From: an uncultured Pseudomonadota bacterium
GTDB lineage: Bacteria; Pseudomonadota; Gammaproteobacteria; Burkholderiales; SG8-39
NCBI GenBank assembly: GCA_903864555.1
Contig: CAIPGJ010000648.1
Location: forward strand, 1-5,877
DNA: 5,877 nucleotides
Direction: 5' to 3'
In this document: positions 1 to 5,790 of the stretch, one piece after another
Position numbering within the stretch: position 1 is the stretch's first letter
Layout of the letters: each line of letters starts with the position of its first letter
Made by a program: the position numbers and the translations under genes
The notes under the pieces: model-generated
The model's database searches: none
The model's input: only the letters and a program-made list of their open reading frames with translations
Told to the model about the DNA's origin: nothing

Positions 1-34
1 GCGGCACGCGCCGCCATCCGGGAAACCGCAACGC

Positions 35-39
35 AGGAG
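35..39 (+). promoter_or_regulatory. Shine-Dalgarno AGGAG deciding the start of the first Bug gene
   Basis: AGGAG directly abuts an ATG at 40, which leaves no spacer for ribosome loading there. It lies 6 bases before the in-frame ATG at 46, a normal distance. This favours 46 as the true start. Confidence 0.65.
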
Positions 40-45
40 ATGCAG

Positions 46-1029
46 ATGCACAGTGACGTCAAGATTCTGAAAACGGCCGCCGCCATGGCCGCCCTGTTCG
101 CCACCGGCAGCGCCCTGGCGCAGACCTATCCCTCGCGGCCGATCCGCTTCGTCACGCCCTACGCGCAAGGCGGCAATGCCGATATCCTCACGCGCATCAT
201 CGGCGACGGCCTGTCGAAGAACCTCGGCCAGACCGTGCTCACCGACAACCGGCCCGGCGGCAGCAGCACCATTGGCACCAGCATCGCCGCCAAGGCCACG
301 CCCGACGGCCATACCCTGCTGCTGATCTCCTCCTCGCATACCGTCAATCCCAGCCTGTTCGGCAATGACCTGCCCTACAACACACTGAAGGACTTCACCC
401 CCATCACCCAGGTGGGCGCCACGCCCATCATGCTGGTGGCCTTCCCCGGCATGGGCGCAGGCACACTGAAAGAGCTGATCACGCTGGCGAAGTCCAAACC
501 CGGCCAGCTGAACTTCTCCTCCTCGGGCAATGGCTCGCCCGCCCACCTGGCGGGCGAACTGCTCAACGGCCTGGCCGGGCTGAAGATCACGCACATCCCC
601 TACAAGGGCACGCCGCAGAGCATCAACGACACCATGTCTGGCCAGGTGCAGATGGCCTACCCCAGCGTGTCCTCGGTGCTGCCCATGATCAAGGCGGGCA
701 AGCTGCGCGCTTTGGGCATCACCAGCCTGAAGCGCTCGGCGCTCATCCCGGACGTGCCCACCATGGCGGAGACCGTGCCGGGCTACCAGGCCAGCATCTG
801 GACCGGCGTGCTCGCGCCGGCCGGAACATCACGGCCCATCATCACCCGCCTCAACAGTGAAATCATCAAGGTGCTGGGCACGCCGGAAGTGAAAGCCAAG
901 CTCGCCAGCATGGGTGTGGACATCGATACCAGCACGCCCGAGGAATTCGGCGCCTTCATCGAGACCGAAATGAAGAAATGGGCCCGCGTCATCAAGGAAG
1001 GCAATATCCGTGTCGAGATGGAGCGCTAG
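46..1029 (+). CDS. Bug/TctC-family tripartite tricarboxylate transporter substrate-binding protein
   Basis: This is a 327-residue periplasmic solute-binding protein of the Bug (TctC) family, which captures small, mostly carboxylated, organic solutes. Residues 1-25 form a signal peptide: a Lys-containing N-terminus, an Ala-rich core and an Ala-Leu-Ala cleavage site before QTYPS. The mature part opens with the family pattern YPSRPIRFVTPYAQGG, and Asp46 lies in the first ligand loop (GGNAD). NRPGG follows at 68-72, PDGHTLL at 86-92, the second binding loop SSSGNGSP at 158-165, and the typical YKG at 186-188. Length and order are complete for the family. The start at 46 is chosen over 40 because of SD spacing. 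The frame is open back to position 1, and the upstream context lies outside the window. No TctA/TctB gene is nearby, so this is an orphan receptor. The ligand cannot be predicted. The alpha/beta hydrolase gene follows 52 bases downstream. Confidence 0.93.
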   Translation: MHSDVKILKTAAAMAALFATGSALAQTYPSRPIRFVTPYAQGGNADILTRIIGDGLSKNLGQTVLTDNRPGGSSTIGTSIAAKATPDGHTLLLISSSHTVNPSLFGNDLPYNTLKDFTPITQVGATPIMLVAFPGMGAGTLKELITLAKSKPGQLNFSSSGNGSPAHLAGELLNGLAGLKITHIPYKGTPQSINDTMSGQVQMAYPSVSSVLPMIKAGKLRALGITSLKRSALIPDVPTMAETVPGYQASIWTGVLAPAGTSRPIITRLNSEIIKVLGTPEVKAKLASMGVDIDTSTPEEFGAFIETEMKKWARVIKEGNIRVEMER

Positions 1030-1081
1030 GGGAACGACGCAATCCACAGCAGCGAAAACCACGGACCAGGAGGAGAGCCCC

Positions 1082-1915
1082 ATGACCAACGCAGCTGAGC
1101 AGGCGGCAACGCCAGAAGACCGCTTCTTCATCTCCGATTCTCTGCGCATCCACTACCTCGACTGGGGCGGCGAAGGGCGGCAGCCGTTGCTGCTGCTGCA
1201 CGGCATTTCGCGCGTGGCGCACAACTTCGACCATGTCGCCGGCCATTTCACGCCCCACTACCACGTGATTGCGCCCGACCTGCGCGGCCATGGCGATTCG
1301 GACTGGCACCCGGGTGCCGAGTATCTGGTCGAAGACTATGTCCGCGATATCGAAGTGCTGATCGAAGCGCTCAACCTCACCAACCTGGTGATCTGGGGCC
1401 AGTCCACCGGCGGCCGCGTGGCGCAGGTGATAGCCGGCAAGCATCAGGAACGGGTGGCCGCGGTGATCGTCGAGGATGTCGGCCCGGAGCGGCCCCGGGA
1501 GGTCGCAGACCGCCGCGCCAAACGGATGGACGACGAGGAGAACGGCTGGGAAACACAGGAGGAAATCGTCGCCTCCATCCGCCCCCGCTATCCGCTCACC
1601 CCCGATGAACGGCTGCGCCATTTCGTGCGCCACGGCACCCGCCAGCGCGCCGACGGGCGCCATGTGTGGAAGGTGGATCGCAATATCACCAAGGGTTTCA
1701 TCCCCACCGATATCTGGCCGCAGGTGCGCGAAATCCAGGCACCCATCATCTACATCCTCGGCGGCGCCAGCCGGATCGTCCCGCCGAAAACGCAGGAAGA
1801 ACTGCGGCTGGCCCTGCCGCAGGTGGAGATCGTCACCATGCCCGGCCTGGGCCACTACCCCAGCGACGACAACCCTGAAAACTTCCTCGCCATCGTTGAC
1901 CGGTTTCTCGGGTAG
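1082..1915 (+). CDS. Alpha/beta-fold hydrolase
   Basis: This is a 277-residue cytoplasmic alpha/beta hydrolase with no signal peptide. Visible elements in order are the oxyanion-hole strand LLLLHG (His40-Gly41), DLRGHGDSD at 66-74, the nucleophile elbow GQSTG with Ser108, a charged helical cap region at about 135-215, and GLGHYP with the probable catalytic His258. At the usual acid site after strand 7 the sequence reads GGASRIVPP (227-235), with no Asp. Glu131 or Asp132 in VIVEDVGPE, after strand 6, may supply the acid instead (inference). The fold is certain; the reaction could be ester, lactone, C-C or dehalogenation-type hydrolysis. The start at ATG 1082 is set by a strong AGGAGGAG at 1068-1075 with a 6-base spacer; an upstream in-frame extension to 1010 would overlap the previous gene. 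No terminator is seen in the 52-base gap after the Bug gene, so co-transcription with it is likely. Confidence 0.92.
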   Translation: MTNAAEQAATPEDRFFISDSLRIHYLDWGGEGRQPLLLLHGISRVAHNFDHVAGHFTPHYHVIAPDLRGHGDSDWHPGAEYLVEDYVRDIEVLIEALNLTNLVIWGQSTGGRVAQVIAGKHQERVAAVIVEDVGPERPREVADRRAKRMDDEENGWETQEEIVASIRPRYPLTPDERLRHFVRHGTRQRADGRHVWKVDRNITKGFIPTDIWPQVREIQAPIIYILGGASRIVPPKTQEELRLALPQVEIVTMPGLGHYPSDDNPENFLAIVDRFLG

Positions 1916-1941
1916 GGGCGTGGGCGCACAGCCCCTTTTGA

Positions 1942-1981
1942 CCATGATCAGCGCCACCTCCTGGCAGTCCTGCCATCATGG
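1942..1981 (+). repeat. Two-part inverted repeat (hairpin) after the hydrolase gene
   Basis: The outer arms CCATGA (1942-1947) and TCATGG (1976-1981) enclose a perfect inner hairpin: TGGCA (1962-1966), loop GTCC, TGCCA (1971-1975). A 14-base unpaired bulge lies on the 5' side. No T tract follows, so it is not a classic intrinsic terminator. It could attenuate transcription or protect mRNA 3' ends between the hydrolase and second Bug genes, or be chance in GC-rich DNA. Confidence 0.4.
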
Positions 1982-2013
1982 CGACCCAGCCCATTTGCAG
2001 TAAGATCAGCGCC
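1946..2013 (+). repeat. Direct repeat GATCAGCGCC, two copies
   Basis: GATCAGCGCC occurs at 1946-1955 and again at 2004-2013. Each copy is followed closely by a CCTGGC-containing stretch. The second copy runs into a hairpin, CCGCC (2014-2018), loop ACCT, GGCGG (2023-2027), just before the second Bug gene. The copies may be regulator sites or a small local duplication. Confidence 0.4.
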
Positions 2014-2040
2014 CCGCCACCTGGCGGCTACATGACGTCC

Positions 2041-2045
2041 GGAGG
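2041..2045 (+). promoter_or_regulatory. Shine-Dalgarno GGAGG supporting a GTG start
   Basis: GGAGG ends 6 bases before GTG at 2052. The signal peptide begins directly at this codon, so the non-ATG start is well supported. Confidence 0.75.
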
Positions 2046-2051
2046 AACACA

Positions 2052-3023
2052 GTGAACACGCGCACCACCCTGATCACCGCACTGCTGGCCAGTCTGGCCA
2101 TGCCCATCACGTTCGCACAGGCGCAGAGCTTTCCCACCAAGCCGATCCGGTTGCTGGTGGGCTACGAGCCTGGCGGCCCCAATGACACGCAGGCGCGCCT
2201 GATCGGCGGCAAGATCGGTGAGTCCATGGGCCAGACCGTGCTGGTGGAGAACCGTCCCGGCGCGGACGGCATCATCGCCGGTGAAATGGTGACCAAGGCG
2301 GCCCCCGACGGCTACACCATGATCCTCGTGTCAGCCGGCCACAGCATCAACATGCACTTCATCAAGGTGCCCTACAACCCGCTGACCGACTTCACCTCCT
2401 TCGCCCACGTGTCCTCGGCGCCTTTCGTGCTGGTGGTGCACCCCTCGGTGCCGGCGCAGAACACCGCCGAATTCATCCGCTACGCCAAGGAGCGTCCCGG
2501 CCAGCTGCCCTACGGCTCCTCGGGCAATGGCAGCTCGCTGATGATGGCCATGGAACTGTTCAACGTCACCGCCGGCATCAAGACCCTGCATGTGCCCTAC
2601 AAGGGCGGCGCACCGGCGACGTCGGACCTCATTGCCGGACGCGTGATGGTGATGATGAACAACGCCGTGTCCTCCATCCCCAATGCGCGCTCCGGCAAGC
2701 TGCGCGCATTGGCCGTCACCACCGCCAAGCGCTCGCCGCTGGCGCCGGACCTGCCCACCGTGGGTGAAACCCTGCCCGGCTTCGAAGTGGATGCCTGGTA
2801 CGCCATCCTCGGTCCCAAGGGCGTGCCCGCTCCCATCACCAACCGCATCAATGCGGAAATCAACAAGGTCCTGGCCCAGGACGACGTGAAGCAGCGCTTT
2901 GCTACGCTGGGACTGACCCCGGTTGGAGGCCCGCCGGAACGTTTCACCACGCTGCTGCAGTCGGAACTGACAAAGTGGGCCCGCGTGGTCAAGGAAAGCG
3001 GCGTACCGCTGTCCAGCAACTGA
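2052..3023 (+). CDS. Second Bug/TctC-family substrate-binding protein (GTG start)
   Basis: This is a 323-residue periplasmic binding protein of the Bug (TctC) family and a diverged paralogue of the protein at 46-1029. The signal peptide spans residues 1-24, with a hydrophobic core and cleavage after FAQA before QSFPTKPIR. Family landmarks are the first ligand loop GYEPGGPND with Asp45, ENRPGAD at 66-72, PDGYTMI at 85-91, the second loop GSSGNGSS at 155-162, and PYKGG at 182-186. The two ligand loops differ from the first paralogue (EPGGPND against AQGGNAD; SSLMMAMELF against SPAHLAGELL). This suggests a different ligand rather than a simple duplicate. The gene may read through from the hydrolase gene or use its own promoter in the 136-base gap. 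It ends before a strong terminator. No transporter membrane subunits are visible. Confidence 0.94.
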   Translation: MNTRTTLITALLASLAMPITFAQAQSFPTKPIRLLVGYEPGGPNDTQARLIGGKIGESMGQTVLVENRPGADGIIAGEMVTKAAPDGYTMILVSAGHSINMHFIKVPYNPLTDFTSFAHVSSAPFVLVVHPSVPAQNTAEFIRYAKERPGQLPYGSSGNGSSLMMAMELFNVTAGIKTLHVPYKGGAPATSDLIAGRVMVMMNNAVSSIPNARSGKLRALAVTTAKRSPLAPDLPTVGETLPGFEVDAWYAILGPKGVPAPITNRINAEINKVLAQDDVKQRFATLGLTPVGGPPERFTTLLQSELTKWARVVKESGVPLSSN

Positions 3024-3068
3024 GCTTGCAGCCGGCGGGCGCTGCGGCCTGCGGTTACCCGCCCACAG

Positions 3069-3102
3069 ACGGCAGGCCGCCATGCGGACCTGCCGTTTTT
3101 TT
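3069..3102 (+). terminator. Rho-independent terminator of the second Bug gene
   Basis: A perfect 8-bp stem, ACGGCAGG (3069-3076) with CCTGCCGT (3089-3096), encloses an inner CCGC/GCGG pairing (3077-3080 with 3084-3087). It runs directly into seven T residues (3096-3102). It lies 45 bases after the stop codon at 3021-3023 and is the clearest terminator in the window. Confidence 0.92.
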
Positions 3103-3144
3103 GGGTCCGTCGCCGATGTCCGGAGAAGAACCCGTTCGTTTGGG

Positions 3145-3156
3145 GCACCGTGGTGC
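3145..3156. repeat. Short inverted repeat GCACC-GT-GGTGC
   Basis: GCACC (3145-3149) and GGTGC (3152-3156) flank a 2-base centre, and GGGG (3142-3145) can also pair with CCCC (3163-3166). It lies in the gap after the first terminator and upstream of the candidate small RNA. It resembles an operator half-site pair, but no partner protein is known. Confidence 0.3.
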
Positions 3157-3179
3157 GAGAAACCCCTTGCAGGACCAGG

Positions 3180-3208
3180 CTGACAGACGATTCAGTGCCT
3201 GTTCTACA
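3180..3208 (+). promoter_or_regulatory. Possible sigma70 promoter for the intergenic RNA
   Basis: CTGACA at 3180-3185 matches five of six bases of the -35 consensus. With a 17-base spacer it is followed by TCTACA at 3203-3208, a weak -10. Transcription would begin near 3211-3216, at the base of the first hairpin of the candidate RNA. Assigned by eye only. Confidence 0.35.
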
Positions 3209-3210
3209 TA

Positions 3211-3347
3211 GCAGGCCGTGGGCTTTTGGTGAAATCGAGCGGTTCCCTATGGCCTGCACTGCTCTTGCAGCGATGCACCTGTCCAGGGGGGCGGCGCCCC
3301 ACGCCGCCTCTTTCAAGGCCCTGTCCCCCGATGGGGCCTTTTTCTTT
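3211..3347 (+). ncRNA. Candidate small structured RNA with its own terminator
   Basis: This is a stretch of about 137 bases without a credible ORF, placed between the terminator at 3069-3102 and the convergent MmgE/PrpD gene. It can fold into consecutive hairpins. The first is a 12-bp stem pairing 3211-3222 with 3246-3257 (two G-U pairs); its 3' arm overlaps an alternative small hairpin, CTGCA (3254-3258) with TGCAG (3266-3270). Next comes a GC-rich perfect stem, GGCGGCG (3290-3296) with CGCCGCC (3302-3308). Last is the terminator hairpin at 3315-3340. A second + strand terminator after an already terminated gene implies a separate short transcript. A weak promoter is seen just upstream. I do not recognise it as 6S, SRP, tmRNA or RNase P RNA. 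It could also be a long 3' UTR or chance folding in GC-rich DNA. Confidence 0.42.
3315..3347 (+). terminator. Second + strand rho-independent terminator
   Basis: A perfect 7-bp stem, AAGGCCC (3315-3321) with GGGCCTT (3334-3340), has a 12-base loop and continues into a T-rich tail (TTTTT C TTT, 3339-3347). On the opposite strand the bases after the stem read GAAAGAGG, with no T tract. It therefore acts on + strand transcripts and is not an obvious terminator for the MmgE/PrpD gene. Confidence 0.75.
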
Positions 3348-3411
3348 CCGGACTGAGGCCTTCCTGCCGCCCCCGGCAGCACCTTGTTGTAGCTTCCCCC
3401 GATCGCCCGGT

Positions 3412-4806
3412 TCAGGCTTGGTGGCACATCTGCGCGACGATGCTGCCCAGGTCGGGGCACTCCTCGAGCTTGCGCAGGGAAGCGAATGCCGCCGCCGCTT
3501 TGGCCTCACCGAGCTTCGCCTCGCGGGCGCAATCCATGAATTTGCCTTCGAGGTCGCCCCAGGTGAGTTCGCGCGAGGGGTGGCCGGGCGGCTTGGGAAT
3601 GCGCACGTGGTCGGTCACGCCGTTCTTCAGCGTCACTTCCACCTCGACAAAACCACGGCTGCCGGAACTGCGCGTCTCGAACAGCGGGTCATCGCCGCGG
3701 CACAGTTCGGTCTCATGCACGCGCACCCGCTTCAGCATGTCGGCAATCTCGGGGCGGCGCACCGCCTCGTCGGTGAAAGTCCAGATGCTGTAATTGCCGT
3801 CCACGGCGCCGGCGGCGGCGGGATATTCCATGCTGAACTTGCCTTCCAGGCCGGTCTTCGGGACGGGGAAGGTCAGCACTTCCATGCCACCGGGCGGCAT
3901 GCGCACTACCAGTTCGACGATGTCCTCGGCCTTGAAACCGTGCTTCGCCTTCAGCACGAGCACACCATCCATGCCGCGATGCGCGGCATAACAACAGGGA
4001 AATTTCTTCAGCGCGATGCCGGGGTCGGCCACCACCCAGGGCTTGCCCAGGCCGTCGAAGGTGACCTGCGGATCGGACTCTTCCACGCCGTAGGAGGCGA
4101 AGTAGCCGGCCTTGCCCTCGAACACATCCAGCGCCGCGGTGAAGCCGCTGGAGGCCAGGCGCACCGCCTGCAGGGCATTGCGCGCGGCCAACCCGGTGTG
4201 CAACGGCTTGGTCATGGTGCCGAAGTTGCGCCGTATGCCGCTCGACATGGAACCGGCGATGCCGAAGGCCATGCGCGTGGTGGTCTCGTCCAGCTTCCAG
4301 GCCTTGGCCAGCGCCGCCACGCCGCAGAACAGGGCGAGGGTGCCGGTGCCATGGAAACCGCGGTGGTAATGCTCGGTGGTGATGCCCAGGCCGATCTTGC
4401 CGCCCACCTCGATGCCCATCACCTGCGCCTCGATCAACGCCTTCCCCGAGAGCGGCCGCGTTGCGAGGTCGGCGCACAGCGCCGGGATGATCACCGCGCT
4501 GGGGTGCGCCGGCATCATGGACAGCACGTCATCGAAATCCAGCGCATGACCGAAGCTGCCGTTGATGAGCGCGGCCAGTTCGCCGCCGGCGCGCCGGTCG
4601 GTGCCAAGGATGGGGCTGTCGCCCACATCACCACTTTTCTGCAGGTAATCCATCAGTGGCGGCTCCAGCTCGCTGCCGGCGCCGGACAGGATGGCGGCGA
4701 AGGTGTCGACGATGATCTTCTTGGTCTTCTCGACCGTGCCTTCAGGAAAATCAGGGAGGGACTTGTCGTGGATAAAGCGGGCAATGCCCTCGGTAAGGCC
4801 GGTCAT
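3412..4806 (-). CDS. MmgE/PrpD family protein
   Basis: This is a 464-residue cytoplasmic protein of the MmgE/PrpD family. The family contains 2-methylcitrate dehydratase, cis-aconitate decarboxylase and many uncharacterised paralogues acting on polycarboxylates. Visible landmarks are VDTFAAILSG (33-42), the hallmark GHALDFDD (86-93), AHPSAVIIPAL (100-110), HRGFHGTGT (148-156), FGTMTKPLHTGLAARN (195-210) and KKFPCCYAAHRGMD (267-280). Together these cover the helical domain and the start of the smaller lid domain. Length is normal for the family. The start at 4806 is preferred because GAGGG at 4814-4818 lies 7 bases upstream; an in-frame extension to 4884 has no family similarity. The gene converges on the second Bug gene and diverges from the metallophosphoesterase. 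The exact reaction is unknown. I would not call it PrpD, since no prpB or prpC neighbour is present. Confidence 0.93.
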   Translation of the reverse strand: MTGLTEGIARFIHDKSLPDFPEGTVEKTKKIIVDTFAAILSGAGSELEPPLMDYLQKSGDVGDSPILGTDRRAGGELAALINGSFGHALDFDDVLSMMPAHPSAVIIPALCADLATRPLSGKALIEAQVMGIEVGGKIGLGITTEHYHRGFHGTGTLALFCGVAALAKAWKLDETTTRMAFGIAGSMSSGIRRNFGTMTKPLHTGLAARNALQAVRLASSGFTAALDVFEGKAGYFASYGVEESDPQVTFDGLGKPWVVADPGIALKKFPCCYAAHRGMDGVLVLKAKHGFKAEDIVELVVRMPPGGMEVLTFPVPKTGLEGKFSMEYPAAAGAVDGNYSIWTFTDEAVRRPEIADMLKRVRVHETELCRGDDPLFETRSSGSRGFVEVEVTLKNGVTDHVRIPKPPGHPSRELTWGDLEGKFMDCAREAKLGEAKAAAAFASLRKLEECPDLGSIVAQMCHQA

Positions 4807-4972
4807 GGAAAATCCCTCTTGCGCTAATGGGTAATGAGCTGCGCATTCTGCCAGCGCCGGCGCCCCTTGTGGGGGCCCGGGCACGCAAAGTCGCAGCGTC
4901 AGACGCCCATCATCCGTGTTTCACCCTGTGGCACAAGTGCTGCAGACGCGGCGCGCGCAACAGGCTCACAGG

Positions 4973-4978
4973 TACAAT
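4973..4978 (+). promoter_or_regulatory. Possible -10 element (TACAAT) for the metallophosphoesterase gene
   Basis: TACAAT matches five of six bases of the sigma70 -10 consensus in the 273-base divergent region. No good -35 is seen 16-18 bases upstream, where the DNA is GCGC-rich. Use of this site would give a 5' leader of about 95 bases before the start at 5080. The rest of the divergent region (4807-5079) shows a GCAC-AA-GTGC inverted repeat at 4931-4940 and no gene. Confidence 0.35.
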
Positions 4979-5002
4979 GTCGCCTCAATTTATCGTCTCA
5001 CT

Positions 5003-5031
5003 TTGGCCGTTTGATTCGGCCTGTTGGCCAA
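5003..5031 (+). repeat. Overlapping inverted repeats in the metallophosphoesterase leader
   Basis: GGCCG (5005-5009) can pair with CGGCC (5017-5021). Alternatively TTGGCC (5003-5008) can pair with GGCCAA (5026-5031). The two pairings exclude each other. They lie 49-77 bases before the start codon, so they could form alternative leader structures. No known riboswitch is recognised. Confidence 0.35.
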
Positions 5032-5069
5032 GCGGGGAAGCAGCCCTTTCCAGCCATGGCGGATCTGGC

Positions 5070-5074
5070 AGGAA
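5070..5074 (+). promoter_or_regulatory. Shine-Dalgarno AGGAA deciding the metallophosphoesterase start
   Basis: AGGAA lies 5 bases before ATG 5080. The alternative in-frame ATG at 5056 has a pyrimidine-rich upstream stretch (CCCTTTCCAGCC) and no SD. The start at 5080 also puts the first metal motif at residue 8, as usual in the family. Confidence 0.65.
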
Positions 5075-5079
5075 CTGAA

Positions 5080-5673
5080 ATGCTCGTAGGCGTCGTCTCC
5101 GATATTCATTGCAACGTGGAAGGCCTGCGGACCGCCGTGGCCGCCATGGGCCGCATCGACCGCCTGCTCTGCCTGGGCGACTCCATCTACGACTACCGCT
5201 TCTCCAACGAGATCGTGGCGCAACTGCGCGAGTACGAAGCCGAGGTCATCATGGGCAACCACGAGGAGAACTTCTTCGGGCCCAATGGCGTGCGCGCCCG
5301 CGCCGCCGCCTGGATAGACCCGAAGCAGGCCGAGTGGCTGTCGCAGCGCCCGCATCGCATGGAACTGGAATGGCACGGCCGCAAGATCCTGGTGGTGCAC
5401 TCCACCCCCTGGGAACCACGCGGCGAATACATCTATCCGCGCCACCCCAAGCTGCCGCAGATCGGCGAGGTCGATGCCGACTTCGTGCTTTACGGCCACA
5501 CGCACATGCCGGTGAATCAGCGCTTTGGTGACACGCTGGTGGTCAACCCGGGCACGGCGGGAGATCCGCGCTTCGGCACCATGATGAACTGCGCCGTGCT
5601 CGACCTCGCAGATCATTCGGCACGCATCATCGAGTACACCACAGAGGCCGAGATCGAGAGCGCGAAAATCTAG
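5080..5673 (+). CDS. YfcE/MJ0936-type metallophosphoesterase
   Basis: This is a 197-residue cytoplasmic calcineurin-like phosphoesterase of the small YfcE/MJ0936 type, expected to hydrolyse phosphodiesters or phosphomonoesters with two divalent metal ions. All metal-binding blocks are present in order: SDIHCN (Asp8, His10), GDS (Asp34), GNHEEN (Asn60, His61), VVHSTP (His107) and GHTHMP (His140, His142). They are followed by the family's NPGTAGDPR at 157-164. Cys11 stands where these proteins usually have Gly (DxHGN). The start at 5080 is chosen from the SD and from the position of the first motif; the frame is open back to 4834, but that 82-residue extension looks like non-coding sequence. 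The gene diverges from the MmgE/PrpD gene, and a signal-peptide gene follows 117 bases downstream. The natural substrate cannot be inferred. Confidence 0.92.
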   Translation: MLVGVVSDIHCNVEGLRTAVAAMGRIDRLLCLGDSIYDYRFSNEIVAQLREYEAEVIMGNHEENFFGPNGVRARAAAWIDPKQAEWLSQRPHRMELEWHGRKILVVHSTPWEPRGEYIYPRHPKLPQIGEVDADFVLYGHTHMPVNQRFGDTLVVNPGTAGDPRFGTMMNCAVLDLADHSARIIEYTTEAEIESAKI

Positions 5674-5675
5674 GC

Positions 5676-5696
5676 CGCCCGCGAAGATCCCGGGCG
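5676..5696 (+). terminator. Weak hairpin after the metallophosphoesterase gene
   Basis: CGCCCG (5676-5681) pairs perfectly with CGGGCG (5691-5696) around a 9-base loop, three bases after the stop codon. Only TT follows, so intrinsic termination would be poor. A second hairpin, GCAGG (5713-5717) with CCTGC (5727-5731), lies just downstream, also without a T tract. Confidence 0.25.
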
Positions 5697-5750
5697 TTCG
5701 CCGGCCACTGATGCAGGCCTTGCGCTCCTGCGACATCAAAGCAGCCACTG

Positions 5751-5768
5751 AAGCACAGCCAAGCACAG
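5751..5768 (+). repeat. Direct repeat AAGCACAG with 10-base period
   Basis: AAGCACAG occurs at 5751-5758 and 5761-5768, one helical turn apart. CAGCCA is also repeated at 5742-5747 and 5756-5761. The repeats lie 22-49 bases before the final gene. This could be a regulator site or simple low-complexity sequence. Confidence 0.35.
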
Positions 5769-5790
5769 AACAACAAAAGGAGACATTGCC

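Noticed and set aside
1..45. Possible 3' end of an upstream gene
   Set aside because: One frame stops at 54-56, but 45 bases are too few to tell a gene end from non-coding sequence.
992..1957. 321-codon open frame on the - strand
   Set aside because: It is antisense to the alpha/beta hydrolase, which has complete family motifs. The product is low-complexity, with no signal or domain pattern.
2331..3083. 250-codon open frame on the - strand
   Set aside because: It is antisense to the second Bug gene and overlaps its terminator. Its His/Gly/Arg-rich composition is that of a shadow frame.
3211..3347. 6S, SRP, tmRNA or other housekeeping RNA
   Set aside because: I cannot find the SRP GGAAGGAAGCAG-type loop, a tRNA-like domain or a 6S-like long closing stem.
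3226..4827. 533-codon open frame on the + strand
   Set aside because: It lies antisense to the clear MmgE/PrpD gene. It is His/Gly/Ala/Arg-rich, has no recognisable motif and has no SD. Long antisense frames are common in GC-rich DNA.
4807..4884. N-terminal extension of the MmgE/PrpD protein
   Set aside because: The 26 extra residues are unlike the family N-terminus, and the SD at 4814-4818 sits correctly for the start at 4806.
4834..5079. N-terminal extension of the metallophosphoesterase
   Set aside because: The 82 extra residues show no family similarity and cross the divergent promoter region. Position 5080 has the better SD and places Asp8 where the family expects it.
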